Below are positions 23,212-37,800 of a DNA stretch of 64,000 nt, piece after piece. Made by a program: the position numbers and the translations under genes. The notes beneath the pieces are model-generated. The model saw only the letters and a program-made list of their open reading frames with translations, had not been told where the DNA came from and searched no databases. Within the stretch, counting starts at the first letter, position 1. The number at the start of each line of letters is the position of its first letter. This DNA is from Dirofilaria immitis (lineage: Eukaryota; Nematoda; Chromadorea; Rhabditida; Onchocercidae): NCBI GenBank assembly GCA_024305405.1, contig JAKNDB010000107.1, positions 5,243,331 to 5,307,330 on the forward strand, read 5' to 3'.

Positions 23212-25803
23212 TGATTATACTGCTAATATTGTCGCAAAAGCGAAGCTCTAATTTTTTCCACAACAATATGATTGCAAATTAAAATTAAATTGAACAGTAA
23301 AAATTGTGGAATCAAGTTGAAATTTTAAAATGATTGCATAGTAGTAAGCATTAGAATATTTAAAGTTTATATCCCTCACAATCAATACTTTGTCTCAGTT
23401 TTTCATTTTCTCACTAATGGCCGCCATTCATGAATTTGACTGAATTCAATTAATCTAAACAAACTCCAATGCTATTTAAATTCCAACCCGTTACAAAAAA
23501 TCTCTCTCGAAAATATATTGGCTACGAAGATGCACCATTTAATTAATCGCTTTATTATTTAGCATCGATCGTATATACTTCTTTTTCACTTGCTTTAACA
23601 ACTTACATACATAACTGGTAAAAAGAATAGATCATTTTAACTAATTTATTCTTATAAACTGATATAAGATCATTTCCTACAGTAATTATATTCACACCTA
23701 AACCATTTTCAAACTTACGAGATGAATGAAGCTTGGAATTAAAGTGAATTGAATTAAAACCAACTTTAGCGAACAATCAAACTAATTCATTTTTCTGATC
23801 GTACAGAAAACAGTGTGAGGAAAATCAATAAACATAGATCATAATAATTGTGATTTAACCAATTAAATTTTTAAGTTTTATTAAATCTCAATAAAAGTTT
23901 ATTTAAATCACAGTACTAGACTAATCACGGTTCGCGCAATTATCATATCTCGTTCCTTAATATCCAATTATATCGTTTGGTGCAAATTGTTTCAATCGAA
24001 TATATTTTATCTTGTTTTGCTAAAATAAATTACAATCTCGAATGCTTATATAATTAATAACTTAAATTAACTGTTAACTGCTAAAAAATTTAATTGAAAG
24101 AAACCAAAATATTTCGTAATGAAAAAGTAATCGCACCTCGTTTATTATTTGAATGATAATATAGGACGGTATATCTGACAAAAAAATATTTTATTGACAA
24201 TATAAATATTTTGATATGTCATCAGTCATTCATAACAATTCATTCTTGCTGGAAAAAGAAACAGTAACAAAAGACAGTATCAGATATGAAATATTTCACT
24301 TACTAACAATTGGCAAAAAAAGTACTTGCAACTGCAAGTTATAAGAATTAAGATTTTGAAAGTATTTCCGAATTTTAGATTTATAGACAAAAAAATATTT
24401 CCAGATTTAAGATTTAAGAAAGGAAACAGTATTTCTGGAGTGATTAGAATAATTAATTGATTTTATATATAAACGTATATTATATACATATGTTAATAAC
24501 AAATAAATCCAACTTTTGAAATAATAAAAATTTAATTGACCAACTGATCAATTAAATTGTAAACAAAATGTGATGCAGATTCTAATTCTATGTGCATGCC
24601 ACATAAAAAAAAAAGAAAAAATGACACCAATATTCAATTCTTTGTACATTACTTTCAAAGTAACAACATCATATAAGATTTCTTATTTTTTTGCAATGAT
24701 TTCCATATGAAATAATTACAAATAAAAATTGAAGCAAAGAAGTAAGTTTTTCATAACTTTATATGGTTTCATAAAAAATGTATGCTTGAAAGCATACTGA
24801 AATAAAGGGAGAAAGGAAAGAGGAAAAGATTCATAGAAAGCAATATTTACAAAATTTGAAATAACAATGTAGCAAATTTATATTAATAATAATTTAAAAT
24901 ATAAATGAATGAAATATTGCCGTTTATCAAGCAACAGAAGTTTTTTTTTTTAAAAAAATCATATATATAAAGTTGATGATAAATATTAAATTTTATATCA
25001 ATTTTTTTCGCTTTTTGTCTTTTCTCCTTCTGTGATTCATTCATTTCTCTATCTATATTCTAGAAAAACTGTTATTATAAATTTAACTGTTTTTCTTTGT
25101 ATTTAATATGATGATATTTTTGTTAATATTAACAAGCCATTTCTAGTTAACTTTGCTATATAATGAGATCTGATGCTTGACAAGTCTTTTTTCTTCAAAG
25201 AGAAGACAATAAATGTTAAAAATTCAAAAAATTATCATTTCACTTCTTAATCAGCTAATTTTAGAAATATTGTTGCTCTAGCTAAATTAAAATCTTTAAT
25301 TCTCCATGATCGATTCTTTGTCGTTATCAATTAGTAGATGATATAATGAAATTAAATAAAACAAGCGTTCTTACATCAACAAATACATGATCATGAGAAA
25401 TACTATGAAAACAAGAAAAATATCGTAGTAAAAAGATGACGATTAATAACAAGTTTAATGAAGTAATATTATTAATTGCTAAGTAAATATTATACGTTAT
25501 TTTCTTCTTTATTTTAAGAAATTTTTGAATTTTCTGTAAAGTTGACCGCTTTCAAAGTTTCCACTGCCGATAATCTGAATAATAGTCATGCTAGAAATGT
25601 CAATTGAAACAAATATTTCGTCAACAATTTCTCGATATAAAAATCTCCAATTTTAAGCCAATTTTTAAGGTGCTGAAAAGCTTGGGAATCCAAAAAAAAA
25701 AAATAAAATAAATTACAAGGGAAAACTTATCAATTTTCGAGTAAAAAAAAGAAAGAAAAAACGCGTTTAAGAAGTATTTATACACCAACAAAAAAATATT
25801 GTT

Positions 25804-28800
25804 TTACTTTGCTTGTTCACTGTCTTTCGATTGTATTTTATTGGTATTTGAAGCAGTATCGTTAGTTAATAAATCCAGAAATAGTCTTGATTTTAAAAAT
25901 CGCCTATAACTGTCTTTTGACATCAATTGTTCAATTCTCGTTTGTGCCAATGAAAACATATTTGGCTTAGCGCCATTTTCTAGAGCTGCTTTTGTCGCTG
26001 TACGCGTATCACTGTCTAAATTAACCTAAAAACAAATTTCCTTATCATAAGCATAATTTCAATAAAGTAGCTATCGAAATAATAATAATCTCTTTTCAAA
26101 CGATACAAGTGTTGAACTTACTACAAATTTCAATTAATCAAATTTTAAAATGAAATTTATTGCTTTATGTTTCTTAAGTTATATAAAGATATATTATAAA
26201 AACGATAACTGCATTAAAAATTTAACAAAGCTCACTATTATAATGTTGAACAAATAATATAATGCAAACCTCTTTTGGTGACTGCTCAGCAATATATTTA
26301 TTATATATAGAATGTGCTTTTTGAATTGTAGATTTTTTCCTTCTTTCATCTTTCGAAATTCCTCACATTCAATCCAAAAATCAACATTTTCATCGCTGAA
26401 TTCTCCTTTTAAAAATGTTCGAAACAGCAGACAACCATCTTGAAATGATCGAATTCATAGAGAATATAAAAACACAATTTATTCGAAAATATTTGTTTCT
26501 AATATCGTTTAAAAATCCAAAAGCGATAAGACACAGCCAATTAGTAATTTGATTATAAAATTTCTATAAGTCATTAACTTACATTAATTTAATTGAAATA
26601 AAAAATGAAGTCTATAAATGTTCTACCCAAAATTAAAATGACTATACATTTGTGATTCAGCAAACGTTCAAATGAATCCTGCCATTGCATGACCTCTTCC
26701 TTTGATGGATAAAGTGTTGACGTACTACAAGAATCCATCTTACTCCTTATGAAATCTAATGTTTTCGCAAATCTGCTACTGAAATATTTGAGTTTTAATT
26801 CATCAATAATTCATAAAATTTTAAAAATAAGTGTAGGAAACTGATGCTTATCTTTTATCGTTGTTCAAACCTGTTAACGAAATTTCATTAATTTTAATGC
26901 ATGAAATTAAAAATAATAGATAAGATAATGCCATCAAATGTGTCTCGATAGCGTTTGATATTATTTTAAACGAATATTTGAAGTTAAATTCTTTTTATAT
27001 GAAAGTAAAAAGATTTAAGCATAAAATTGAACTAAAACCAGTAAGAACTGTAATAAGTAACTTACAATCTCTTCTTCGGTTCGATATTCTGCAGCTGTAT
27101 TTGATTTACTTTGTCCAAATGTCCTTTGGGACTAAATGTAAATGATGCTGCCCTCCTTACAGAACTAATAGAATCCTACAATTGAAGACACATACAGTTT
27201 AAAAACGAGAAAAAGGCCTCCCGTTTATTATTATTAGAAAATGAAACAAATTGAAAATTTTCCGTATTGAATGGTACTATGAATATTGCGGAAGTTAACT
27301 ATTATATGATGTAAAACCAAAAGGCTTTCGATTTTAATCCAACCATAAATGTAAATATGTATTCTATTATCGCGGAACTTCATGATTTTTTAGATTTCAA
27401 AACAAAAACTTTAATTGGATGAATTCAATATTATTTCCTAACACCTGGTAGCAACTAACACCTTTTTATTCATAATACTAGTCAACAGCGATAATATCTG
27501 ATTGATATAAGTGAAAAAATGCACAGCCAAATTGTCGCTCACTCACTTCAGTCAATTTTAAAAAACTAAAAGCTGTAACAATAATTAAATATTTAAATTG
27601 GATGCTTAAACTATAACAATTGAAAGTTCTTTAAAGACGATAAAAAAATCTCATTAAAATTATGGATGGAAGTGGCAAGTTTTATTAATGAGATAAACTA
27701 TGAAGATATAAAAATCTCTTAAATCCCAGAAGAAAAAAAAATGTTACATTCGCGCACAAATACTTAGCATTTGCAGAAGCGCCAATGGATGGATTCACAT
27801 CTGCAACACTTGATCCATCTGATGTTATATCACCTATAATAAATTTTCAAATCTGATTTTAAATCAAGTCAGTTTCGTAACCAATAATAACAAAGAGTTA
27901 TATTTATCAAGATTGCTCGAATTCTTGAACTGTTCATCTCGTGTTATAAAAATGCACAGATTTTCGAGGCAAATAATACTAATATATAAATTGTTTTGCA
28001 TAAATCAAATTACCGAATTAATTGAGAACATTTAGCAAAAATTAAGCCAAATACTTGTGATCTTATTAAATTGATTGAATAATATTCCTTTCGCGAAATA
28101 TTTCTTCAAATACTTCGACATCATTCAGTTTAAGTCATCTTCGTATCTCGATTAAATGATATACTGATCAGGATTTATAAGATTTTTTCATTAAAATCAA
28201 AAATCAAACAGTCGTTTCATTAGAAAAATCCGTAAAACTAACTTGTAGTAGTGATAAACGGTACACCAATTAGTTTTTGATGTAAATTTTCACTAACTGT
28301 TGTACTGGATGTAATACTTGAACTTCCAGTTGTATAATCCAAATCATTGCGGCGGATACTAATTGGTATTCTGGATGATGCTATTTTGGCTTTTGTTGCA
28401 GCACGTAAATTGGAACTAGCATCTTCACTAATCTTGGAGCATTCGGCACTGCATGGATCAAGACCATACACCCAACCTGATTTGCTATATTGACGGTTAG
28501 CTGGTAATAGTGATGTTGCATGACCACATGATGATGGTAATAATGGTGTTGTTTGACTATGACGATGACGATGAACTGTTTGTGGATTATGACTACTCCA
28601 ATTGGAATTACGCATTATCTAAAATGGTAATGATTATCAATGAAAAACATACAGTGATATATTTCAAATTTCAAGTTATCAAAAACAGTAGTTCCTGGAC
28701 GGAAAATTCAAGCCGGAAAAGAAAAACAAGTACGTTAAATGAGACATTTACAAATTTTTTGCGATTTCTACCGAATATGATATTAATTTTCAGGATAAAA

Positions 28801-31800
28801 ATGAATATTAAATTTCGCGAACTTTTATAAAGGCGTAATGATAGGAATAATATAAAATATCATTTTTTCTTATTTGTGCATTAACACAATTAGAAATTTA
28901 ACTAGCAAAAAATTTTTAAGAATCTCTCTAATGCCAAAAAAAGGAATAGGAGACCTTGAAATAAACTGAAATTGAGCCCCAAATATTTAAGGATTCAAAA
29001 GTTATACTGCTTTAGGAAATTTCACTTATTTAAAAAGCGGAAAGATATCTGAATATTATTAATTCAATAATAAAAAATAACTTTGAATATTCATATGTTT
29101 TTGAATATTCATATGTTAATTCCGAGATCGATTTTATCCTTATAAATATGCCTAAAACATAATACATAAACTATCATATGTTGTTCTTATTCTTAACAAC
29201 ATCAAAGCATTGCTATCATACACTGCCACAATTTTTATTTACATTTGTAAAAAAATAGAAATTAAAGAAAATTTCAGTTAATCTAATATCTCTCGAATGC
29301 ATAATTATAGTTATAAAGGATGCAAAACTAAACGATCTATTCCTTTCTCATATTTATCTGAATTAAAATTTTGAAGAATTAAAAAAATCTTTCCCAACTA
29401 TACAAACTGGCAATAACTAAGTGAAAAGTAATGCCTTTCATCAGAAAGAGAAATCAAATTTTATAAACAAAGTAACATCAAAACTTTTTTATTAACGTAC
29501 CAAACGCTAATTTTAACAGCAACATTTTTGAAGGGCAAAACATTATGGTAACAATTTTTGGAAAGCTTATTCAAAATCTATGATTTCAGAAGTTCCATTC
29601 ATTGTTGTTAAAGCAATAAGCTCTTAAATTTTGTTTAAGAAATAAAATGAATTAACTAAGATTTAAAAGTTGTATGTTTTAAAAAGAATTAAACAAGTTT
29701 CACAAAAATTAAATTTTTGTGATGACACAATATATATCATTTATAATAATTCAATAAGCTAGAAATTTTGAGTTTTCATGAAGCTAGAAAAATTGAAAAG
29801 TTCCTCTTTACAGATGAGATAGGATAAGCATAGGATAGTGTAAATTATCCAAGAACTGAAAAAAAAAGTTTATTACTCTAACATTTTCTTGACAATTTTG
29901 AATGAATGAATGAAAAATTTACTGCTACTTAGAGTTAATAATGACAAATTATCGGGCATAAAAAAGATTTAAAAACACTTCAAGAACATGCCGAAATAGC
30001 ACTCTTCAAAATCGTAAGAAAAAAGATTGCATGGATTATAATTCCTTTCATTCCCATTCATTCGTACATTAAATTCAATTTCACTGTCCGGCATAAATTA
30101 ATTTGATTTAACTCATCTGTACCATTAAATTAAATTTAGTCCATTACTAATCATTTTATGAGATTCAATTTGTATCATTAAGAAACAATAAGAACAAAAT
30201 AATAAAAGAAATGACATTTTAACATATTACATTACCCAATATTGTACAATTTTTCAGATTTTATGTTATTTTTACAGAATAATAATTAAAAATTTTGGAA
30301 GTCTAAAAAATTCTTTGGATTTAAAAACTTTTCACTCCATAATTCCAGTTCTAGCGAAAATACTTTAAAATTTCAAATGCTATATAAAAAGAATAATTCT
30401 TTGGATTTCGAAACAGTACTATATGATTCATCACGGAACTTTATAACTTAATTATCTAGAAAATGGATTTAAATTATGAATAGTAAGAAATTTAGTAAAA
30501 AAAAGGAAATACAATTGATCTCCAAACTGTCATTCAAAATTTTTTCATATATTTCCAATATCAATTTCAAAATACAATATATAGTTTCTTCTCTGTGCAG
30601 AATTTCTTACGAGTAAGAAATAAAGAAAGATGCAAAGTGTGATATCCAACAAGATGATTTGGCAAATTTTTTTATGAAAAAGTTTATAGCTTTTATCAAT
30701 GATGCATAAATTATTAAAGAATGCTGGGTGAATAATGAATCATTTTCATTATGTAAATTAAGAAAAACTTTTATAGTTAATTTGACAAAATGAAGCAGTT
30801 ATAATTTTGTATTTATTTTTTTATTTTGAAAACATATGTAAGACTTTTTGTTCCATTTTAAAATGGTCAGGATATCATGAATATTATTTAGTTCGTTGAA
30901 TTTAACTTTTTTCTAATCATATATTTTGTTCTGTTATTTATCAATACATCGCAATATGTCGCCATCTTAGTAAATAATATCAATTCTAAAAATAATAAAT
31001 AAAACAAAATAAATTTTCAATGTAATTTTTAAAAAATAATAGAAAGTTTAAAAAGATAAATAAAAACGACAGAAACTTTTAAAAAGTGCCAAGAAGTGCC
31101 TAAGATCCTTGTTCCTTAAAGCATTCATCCTATTGATAGAACAATTATAAATGGAAATTTATATCGGCTAATTTAATTTATAATCTTCACTTCTGTACGA
31201 TTATTTAGTTTTACTACTGAAGTACTGAAATAAAAATATAGAATAATCATAACAGGTACAATTCACTTTTTTAAGGAATAAAGTGAAGCCTCAAAAGTAT
31301 TAACAAATTAATAAATATATATTCCCAGAATAGCAGAAGTAAAAAAATTACTAAAAAGAAAAAAAACAAATAAATTTTTTCGATTAATTATTGGATTAAA
31401 AGGATGGAAGAAATACTAAAAATTATAAATGGTAAAGATATAATAATTTATTTCAATCTCTGCTATTTTTCATTTTATTTTAGTGCCAATTACGAAAATA
31501 ATTCAAATCTAAAAACATAGTAACAAAGGTTTAAAGCTTTTAAATTTACATTTTATTATGCATCGCAAGAAATGGGAAGGATCTCATTATTAATCATTAT
31601 TAACAAATATTTTGATGAATTATGCAATCGCAAAAACAAAAAGTACGCGGAAAGTTTGCTATCTATAACTTTGAAATTAAATGTATTGGAGATAATATGT
31701 GCAATTCAATCTTTACTTCTTTTTTTGAAATAATTATAGAAATATACAGAATGAAAAAGCTGACTACGTTCTCCGCAAGTTGATATTTTTCACTATCTTA

Positions 31801-34800
31801 AGAAAAGAATAGCAATTACAGAGAACTGTTAGACTTGGATATCAATCTAAATTAAGATTAAGCGGAAAATAATAAATAAAAAGTGGCTTGAAGAAATTCT
31901 TTTAGGCTTATTTTGAATGATACTACAAAGACTGCATCACAAAAAAGTTAAAATATTTTTTAAAATTTAGTTCAAAGAATTTATTTGAAATAAATCTAAA
32001 AATAAGTAATTTAATAAGAAGTCTTCAAAATTAAATTTAAAAAAAGAGAATAATTCTCCACAAATCATTTTCTACCGTTTCGATTTATGCAGAAAAACAG
32101 TACTTTTTGAAAACTTCATTTAGTCTAGAGATTCATGAAGAGAATTGTTCACCTAAGTGATCAAAAGGTAAAAGAAAGAATCATTATAATGAGATAAAAC
32201 TGCTTATTTATTTATTTTTTCGTTTTTGCATAAGAATAGAGTAAATTTTGGCTTGGGATATTCTAAAGTGAGGAAAATCTCAAATCAGCTTTTCGCAAAA
32301 GGTCCGTTTTGTGTAATTCTGTTTTATTTGTGCTTTCAGCAAAATTCTCAAATAACACTTTTCAAAATTAATAAGATGAAAAGTATATAATTTTTGATTT
32401 ATTGAAATGATGAAAGAAATCTATCACAGTTATTTTATTCGAAAGAATAAATTTTTATATATTCGAATTATAATTGATTAAGCAAATAAATAATTAAATG
32501 CAAACAAAAATTATTTAAAATAATAGTTGAAGAAAATGTAAGGACAATAGTCAATCAAAAATGACAATTTTTTATAAGAAATAAAATCGAATTCATTTAC
32601 GGTCTATTAATTCTAAATCTCTGATATTATTCCATTAGAAATAAGCTTAAATTTATAAACTTCTATTGGTTCATCTAGTTCATTTCATTATTCTCTATGA
32701 TTTTACTACGTAAGAAGATGCAAAAACTGATAAAGCATTAAAGTATGGAAGAAAGAAGTAAATATATTTAACAATTGGTTGTTTACTTAGAATACGGCTT
32801 TCTTCCATGAAAAAAAGGAGAGCATAATAAGACTGACATTTATTTTCCAAAACAGCAGCCTTCAGAAGAGTTTATTTGATTAATGAACAAACCAATTAAA
32901 GTAAACGAATGATACAATGACATTTTATTGTCGATTTTGTCTAACTGTGTATTAATTTATCAGTAAAGTAGTCTAGAGATGAATTATTAATCAACCTTGA
33001 ACTTAAAGGGAAATTAACTTTGGGTGTAATTTATTGCAATATTTCAGAAATATGGGAAAGACAATGTTATTAAAAAATCAAATGAACTATTTTACCCCAA
33101 TAAATCTATTTAATTCATTTCTTCAGCACACTATTCTACAAACAATATGGTAAACTATGTTGCTATTATGTAAAGATTTTAAACCAAGATAATCGTCTCA
33201 ATTAAAAGATTTGCAGGATAATCTTATGTAAGGATTTTGCCAGCATAATTTACAAGAAATAATTTTTATTTTAACGGAATTAGATATTTATATTTGTATA
33301 TATTTGCAGTTTGAACAAACTCTGATAATATAACTTTCAGGATAAAATACTGAGAATTATTTTTAGGCAAAATTGTATTAAAATATGTTAACAATATTTA
33401 GTCAGAAGTTTTACTGAAAGTAGTCAAATATCTTTATTAAAATAAAAATTGAAGACTGTAGGTATAATTAATTTGACATATATAGATATTTAAATTCTCT
33501 TTCTCTTGATTTTTATGTAATCGTTCGGAATGAAATTAGAGTGAATTCAAGCGAATATGCATATGCTGAAGCGAATAAACGAACAATTTTTTGAAAAAAA
33601 AGGTGTTAACACAAAAATGGTGAGAATGCATTTTTCATCTATGAAAATTAGCAAAAATTGTTAGTAGATCCAAAAGAGAATCGTTTTCATCAGAAATTAC
33701 TCATAACATCTGTTACGGGAATTTTTATTAACAATTGTGCAAATGGATTTTTCGGATAATTTGATTCATTTATACGTATTCAAATGAAAGTATTTTGTAA
33801 TTTCTCAAAGTCCTCACAATATTTTGATTTATAACGCCAGATGTCTAAGAGATTCAAAATCATTGATTTCATTTTTATTTCTTCCTCTAAAGTCTTAGAA
33901 TTCTTTTTTCTTTAGGCACTAAAGAGTCTTAAATTAATATACAAAGTGAAAACTTAAATGTACGATATCATAGTTTCCGATTAAGAAAACTAAACTTTAT
34001 TTGAATTACGGAATAAGTTTTGAAATGCTTCCAACTAATATCGTCATAATTATTTAATTAAGCGATATGAGAAAAAATGAAGAAAACTTACTTTACGTGG
34101 TGAATGTGACGCAATCGAGCTACTACTGCTTATTCCAATATCGTCGTAATATTTCCTAACATTTATCTGCAATTAATCATCACAATGCATTATAAATATA
34201 CATTTGATTTCTAATAATATAATAAAACTCTGAATTTCTGAAATCCTTAAAAATGAAAAAGAAAGTTATAAATATTCATAACTTCTTGAAATTATTCATA
34301 CATTCGGATTAATAACGCCAGATGTTTAAGAATTCAAAAAAAAATTTTTGATTTCATTTCTATTTTTTTCTAGGATTCTTTTTCCTTTAAACATAAAAGA
34401 GTCTCAAATTCAATCTATCAAAATCTATCTTTCGCTATAACAAATATTTTTGAAAATATAAATCAGATAGTAATTTTTTGTTAAAACATGAATCATTGTG
34501 TGCTATCATTAAAACTATGTAAATAACACAATTTCCCATAAATGATTAAAAATAATAGACAACATAAATTAAGTTTTGCTGAAGAGACCACCCAATTATT
34601 TACTTTAAAAACAATAATAAATATTAAGCACTAACAAATAGTATCGGTTACATAGTTAAATTGCAAAAATATACTACACCTCTGCAATATGAATAATGAA
34701 GGTAATAAGTTATGAGAATAAAAAGAATACTAAACGTGGGGTAAAGAACTTAGAATACATGTACACATATGCCATTAAAAACTAATGTTATATTAAATAC

Positions 34801-37800
34801 ATGTATTGAACACCTTAATTATTTAGTTGAATCTAACGAATTCTTTCATAAATTCGTAAAAAAACATGAAAATTGCTCACATCTATTAATAAACCTTTGC
34901 AAAAATCTTAACAAACAAAATTATTAACTTTATTACTAATTTTACAATATGAATATTGTTGTCATTTATATGTCTCAAATCAAACAAACATAATTTTCCT
35001 ATATTTTTCTTATACCAATTTATACAAACATAAAATATATATGATATATATATTATATATATTTATTTGTTTTAATTATTTTATTTGTCATTAATATATA
35101 TTTATTTATTTATATATTTCTTGTGAAATTTTAGAGGCATAAAGAAATTCAAACGAAATAAATTGTTAAACAAAAACAATGACAAGGATGAAATAAAAAA
35201 TAGGAAGAAAGCAATTTTTATTCAGGAAAAGTAAACAAATTATTCGAATGATATGAGGGAAAAAATAAATATCATATTCAGAGTGTTTGAATCAGATGGC
35301 TGCATCATAGATATCGATAACAAGAAATTCTGAATTACACAATTTTCACTTCAATGTTTACAATTCATTTTTTAGAAAGCATAAAAAGTAGTCAACGTTT
35401 GGATGAATAGCATCACGGATGCTTCATCATATCCAAAATGATGCTGCTTAACCGTTCGAGACGGAGATGTGAATGTAATCTGATTTCGTAGTCTCGCGGT
35501 CTCGATATGTACTGATTTAGAAAGAATATTGGTTCCAAAATTTCCGAACCAAAAACTTCCCATCCATATAATCATTTCATAACTAATAGTTGGATTAAGC
35601 ATCAGCCTGCTTCCGACTTTCTCTCGTACAAAATAAATGAAATAATTCTCTTACTTTTTGTCAAAACGAATTCAATTTAATCAACCAAGTATGCGAACCA
35701 TTATAGTGGAAACAATTTCTAATTTCAGAGAAATTGCATATGCAAAAATTCATTGTTCGCACTATTTTAGAAAAAAGTCAACAAAAAACATAGAATGATT
35801 TTCTTTGAAATTAAAATTCAAAAACTAGTCATCATATATCAAACAAATAATATACAAACTTTATTTTCGGGAAAATTTTGTCGTTCACCAAGTTCAGGTC
35901 GAAGTAGGAAAAAATCACCATCATTAATCTGAAAGTATAAATTTCTGCAATAAAAACTGAGTGGAATATGAAGTAGAGAAAGATAATTAGAAACTGCTAT
36001 GATATATTTGGAAAAAATAAGCAACTGAATAGTAATCGAAAGAAGAACAGCAATAATAAATCAAGAGTACAAAAATGGATCGCATAATTTTTGAAATATT
36101 CCAAAGAATTTTTAAAATTAAAATCAAAATCTTCCATGAAAATTAAAATCATATTCAATCGGGTTAGAAAAATTAAAGAGAATATATAAAAGATTTTTTA
36201 TTTTATATTCATTTGGTGGAGATTTTCAATGTTAGAGTAAGTATTCATCAGTGAAATCAATCAATGTCTTGTCTTTTGATAAGACTTTTGTTATTCATTT
36301 TATGCCGATTCAGTTTATGACAATTCTTCATCCTTATTCAATCTACAATGAAATTATTGAAAAAATGAAAAGATTAGAAGAGAAATGAAGGAAAGGAAAA
36401 AATTCAAGCCTCAAGACTAATTTAAAGATCAGAGACAAGTTCTGAGGATATTGATGGGATGAATGCTGCAAGTGGTATAATAACAGCACGGGGAGGGATG
36501 ACTTCGCATGCTGCTGTTGTTACAAGAGGAATGGGTAAACCGTGCATTTGTAGTGTAAATGGACCTTATCTTGATAAAGGTGGAAATTTCTTTTCTGTAG
36601 GGAATGTAAAAGTAATTTAAAGACAAAATCAATAAAAAAATAAATCTCTTTGATCCTTGCCTTCGGAATTATCAGCATATGTTTTGCTATATTAATACAT
36701 TAAATAATGATAATATGTTTTAAAATTTGGCATCGCTACTGATAAAAATTATAAATTTTTTGACTTCTATGGGAGATGGACTACATATGGACCAATCTTT
36801 GATCTTCGATTTCATAATTTTGTTTCAATTTTAAATGGCTTAATTTTGAATTGCACAAACGTAAAAAAAAATTAATATATATAAAAAGAAATGTTTCGCA
36901 ACATTATGCATAAACGCTAAATAAAATTTATCCAATAGAAGCAAGCACTGAAAAAGTTTATGAAAAAAATTATATTGTTACTGATATTATCAAATGAACT
37001 TAAATTCTAAAATTTAATTCATATTTCAGTATGTTTCATGTGCCAACACACCAAAGTCTCGTAAACGATACGAAGAGTTTGTTTTTATTTTTGTATTCAG
37101 AATGAGCTTAAGGCATTTTGTATCAGAAATCAATCGATAAACTGTAAATTAATGAAACAAACAGAAAACTGACATGAAATCCACGCATCAGAATTGAATT
37201 TTCAATTTGACGATAATTCAAAATACTATGTACAGAATAATTTCAATCCATTTACTTATTTTTAATATTCAATTACTTAAACAATTAGATAAAATATTTT
37301 TAAATTCTAAATTTTAATTTAAATTTGCAAACAAAATATTTCTCAACAATTCATCAAATAAAGTATATAGCAAAGAGAAAAGTTCAGAAGTAATTAGTGA
37401 AATAATTTTCGAGTAAAATAATAAAAACAAATAAAACTTTTTAATTATAATATTGAAGTTTAAAAGAGAAAGGAAAGATATGTAAATGAAAGAATTACCA
37501 CTGTCCGTTCAAATGTTTGCAAATTTTCGTCGAATCCATGTTCGGTCTGAAAAAAGAGATAAAATAGTAAAATTATCTATCAAATTTTTATTCAAAAATA
37601 TAGGATGTATTTCAAATGTAATTAATATGCATATATGAAATTCTTCGAACATATTTTTATAATATGCTGTAGAAAAAAGTGCAGAAAAGCAATGTTTACA
37701 ACCAGTCCTACTTTTCCTTTAATTAATTAATTTACTGATTTATGTTCTAACTTGTAATTTACGAAAAATTTTGGCTTTATTTTCAAAAAGAAATATTTTA

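Larger units (their letters stand above)
21783..25803. other. intergenic region with simple repeats
   Basis: No gene was recognised. The region holds the two ATT/TTA microsatellites and the degenerate tandem repeat listed separately. The open frames at 23036-23266 are products of the TTA repeat. The rest is AT-rich, and it includes the 3' flank of the C2-RGS gene at its right end. Confidence 0.5.

Noticed and set aside
23036..23266. Hydrophobic open frames on both strands.
   Set aside because: They arise from TTA/TTG microsatellite sequence.
35372..35602. 76-codon minus-strand open frame in a C2-RGS intron.
   Set aside because: No splice sites join it in phase to the neighbouring exons (37499-37546 and 35860-35928 are contiguous in the protein without it), and no domain was recognised.
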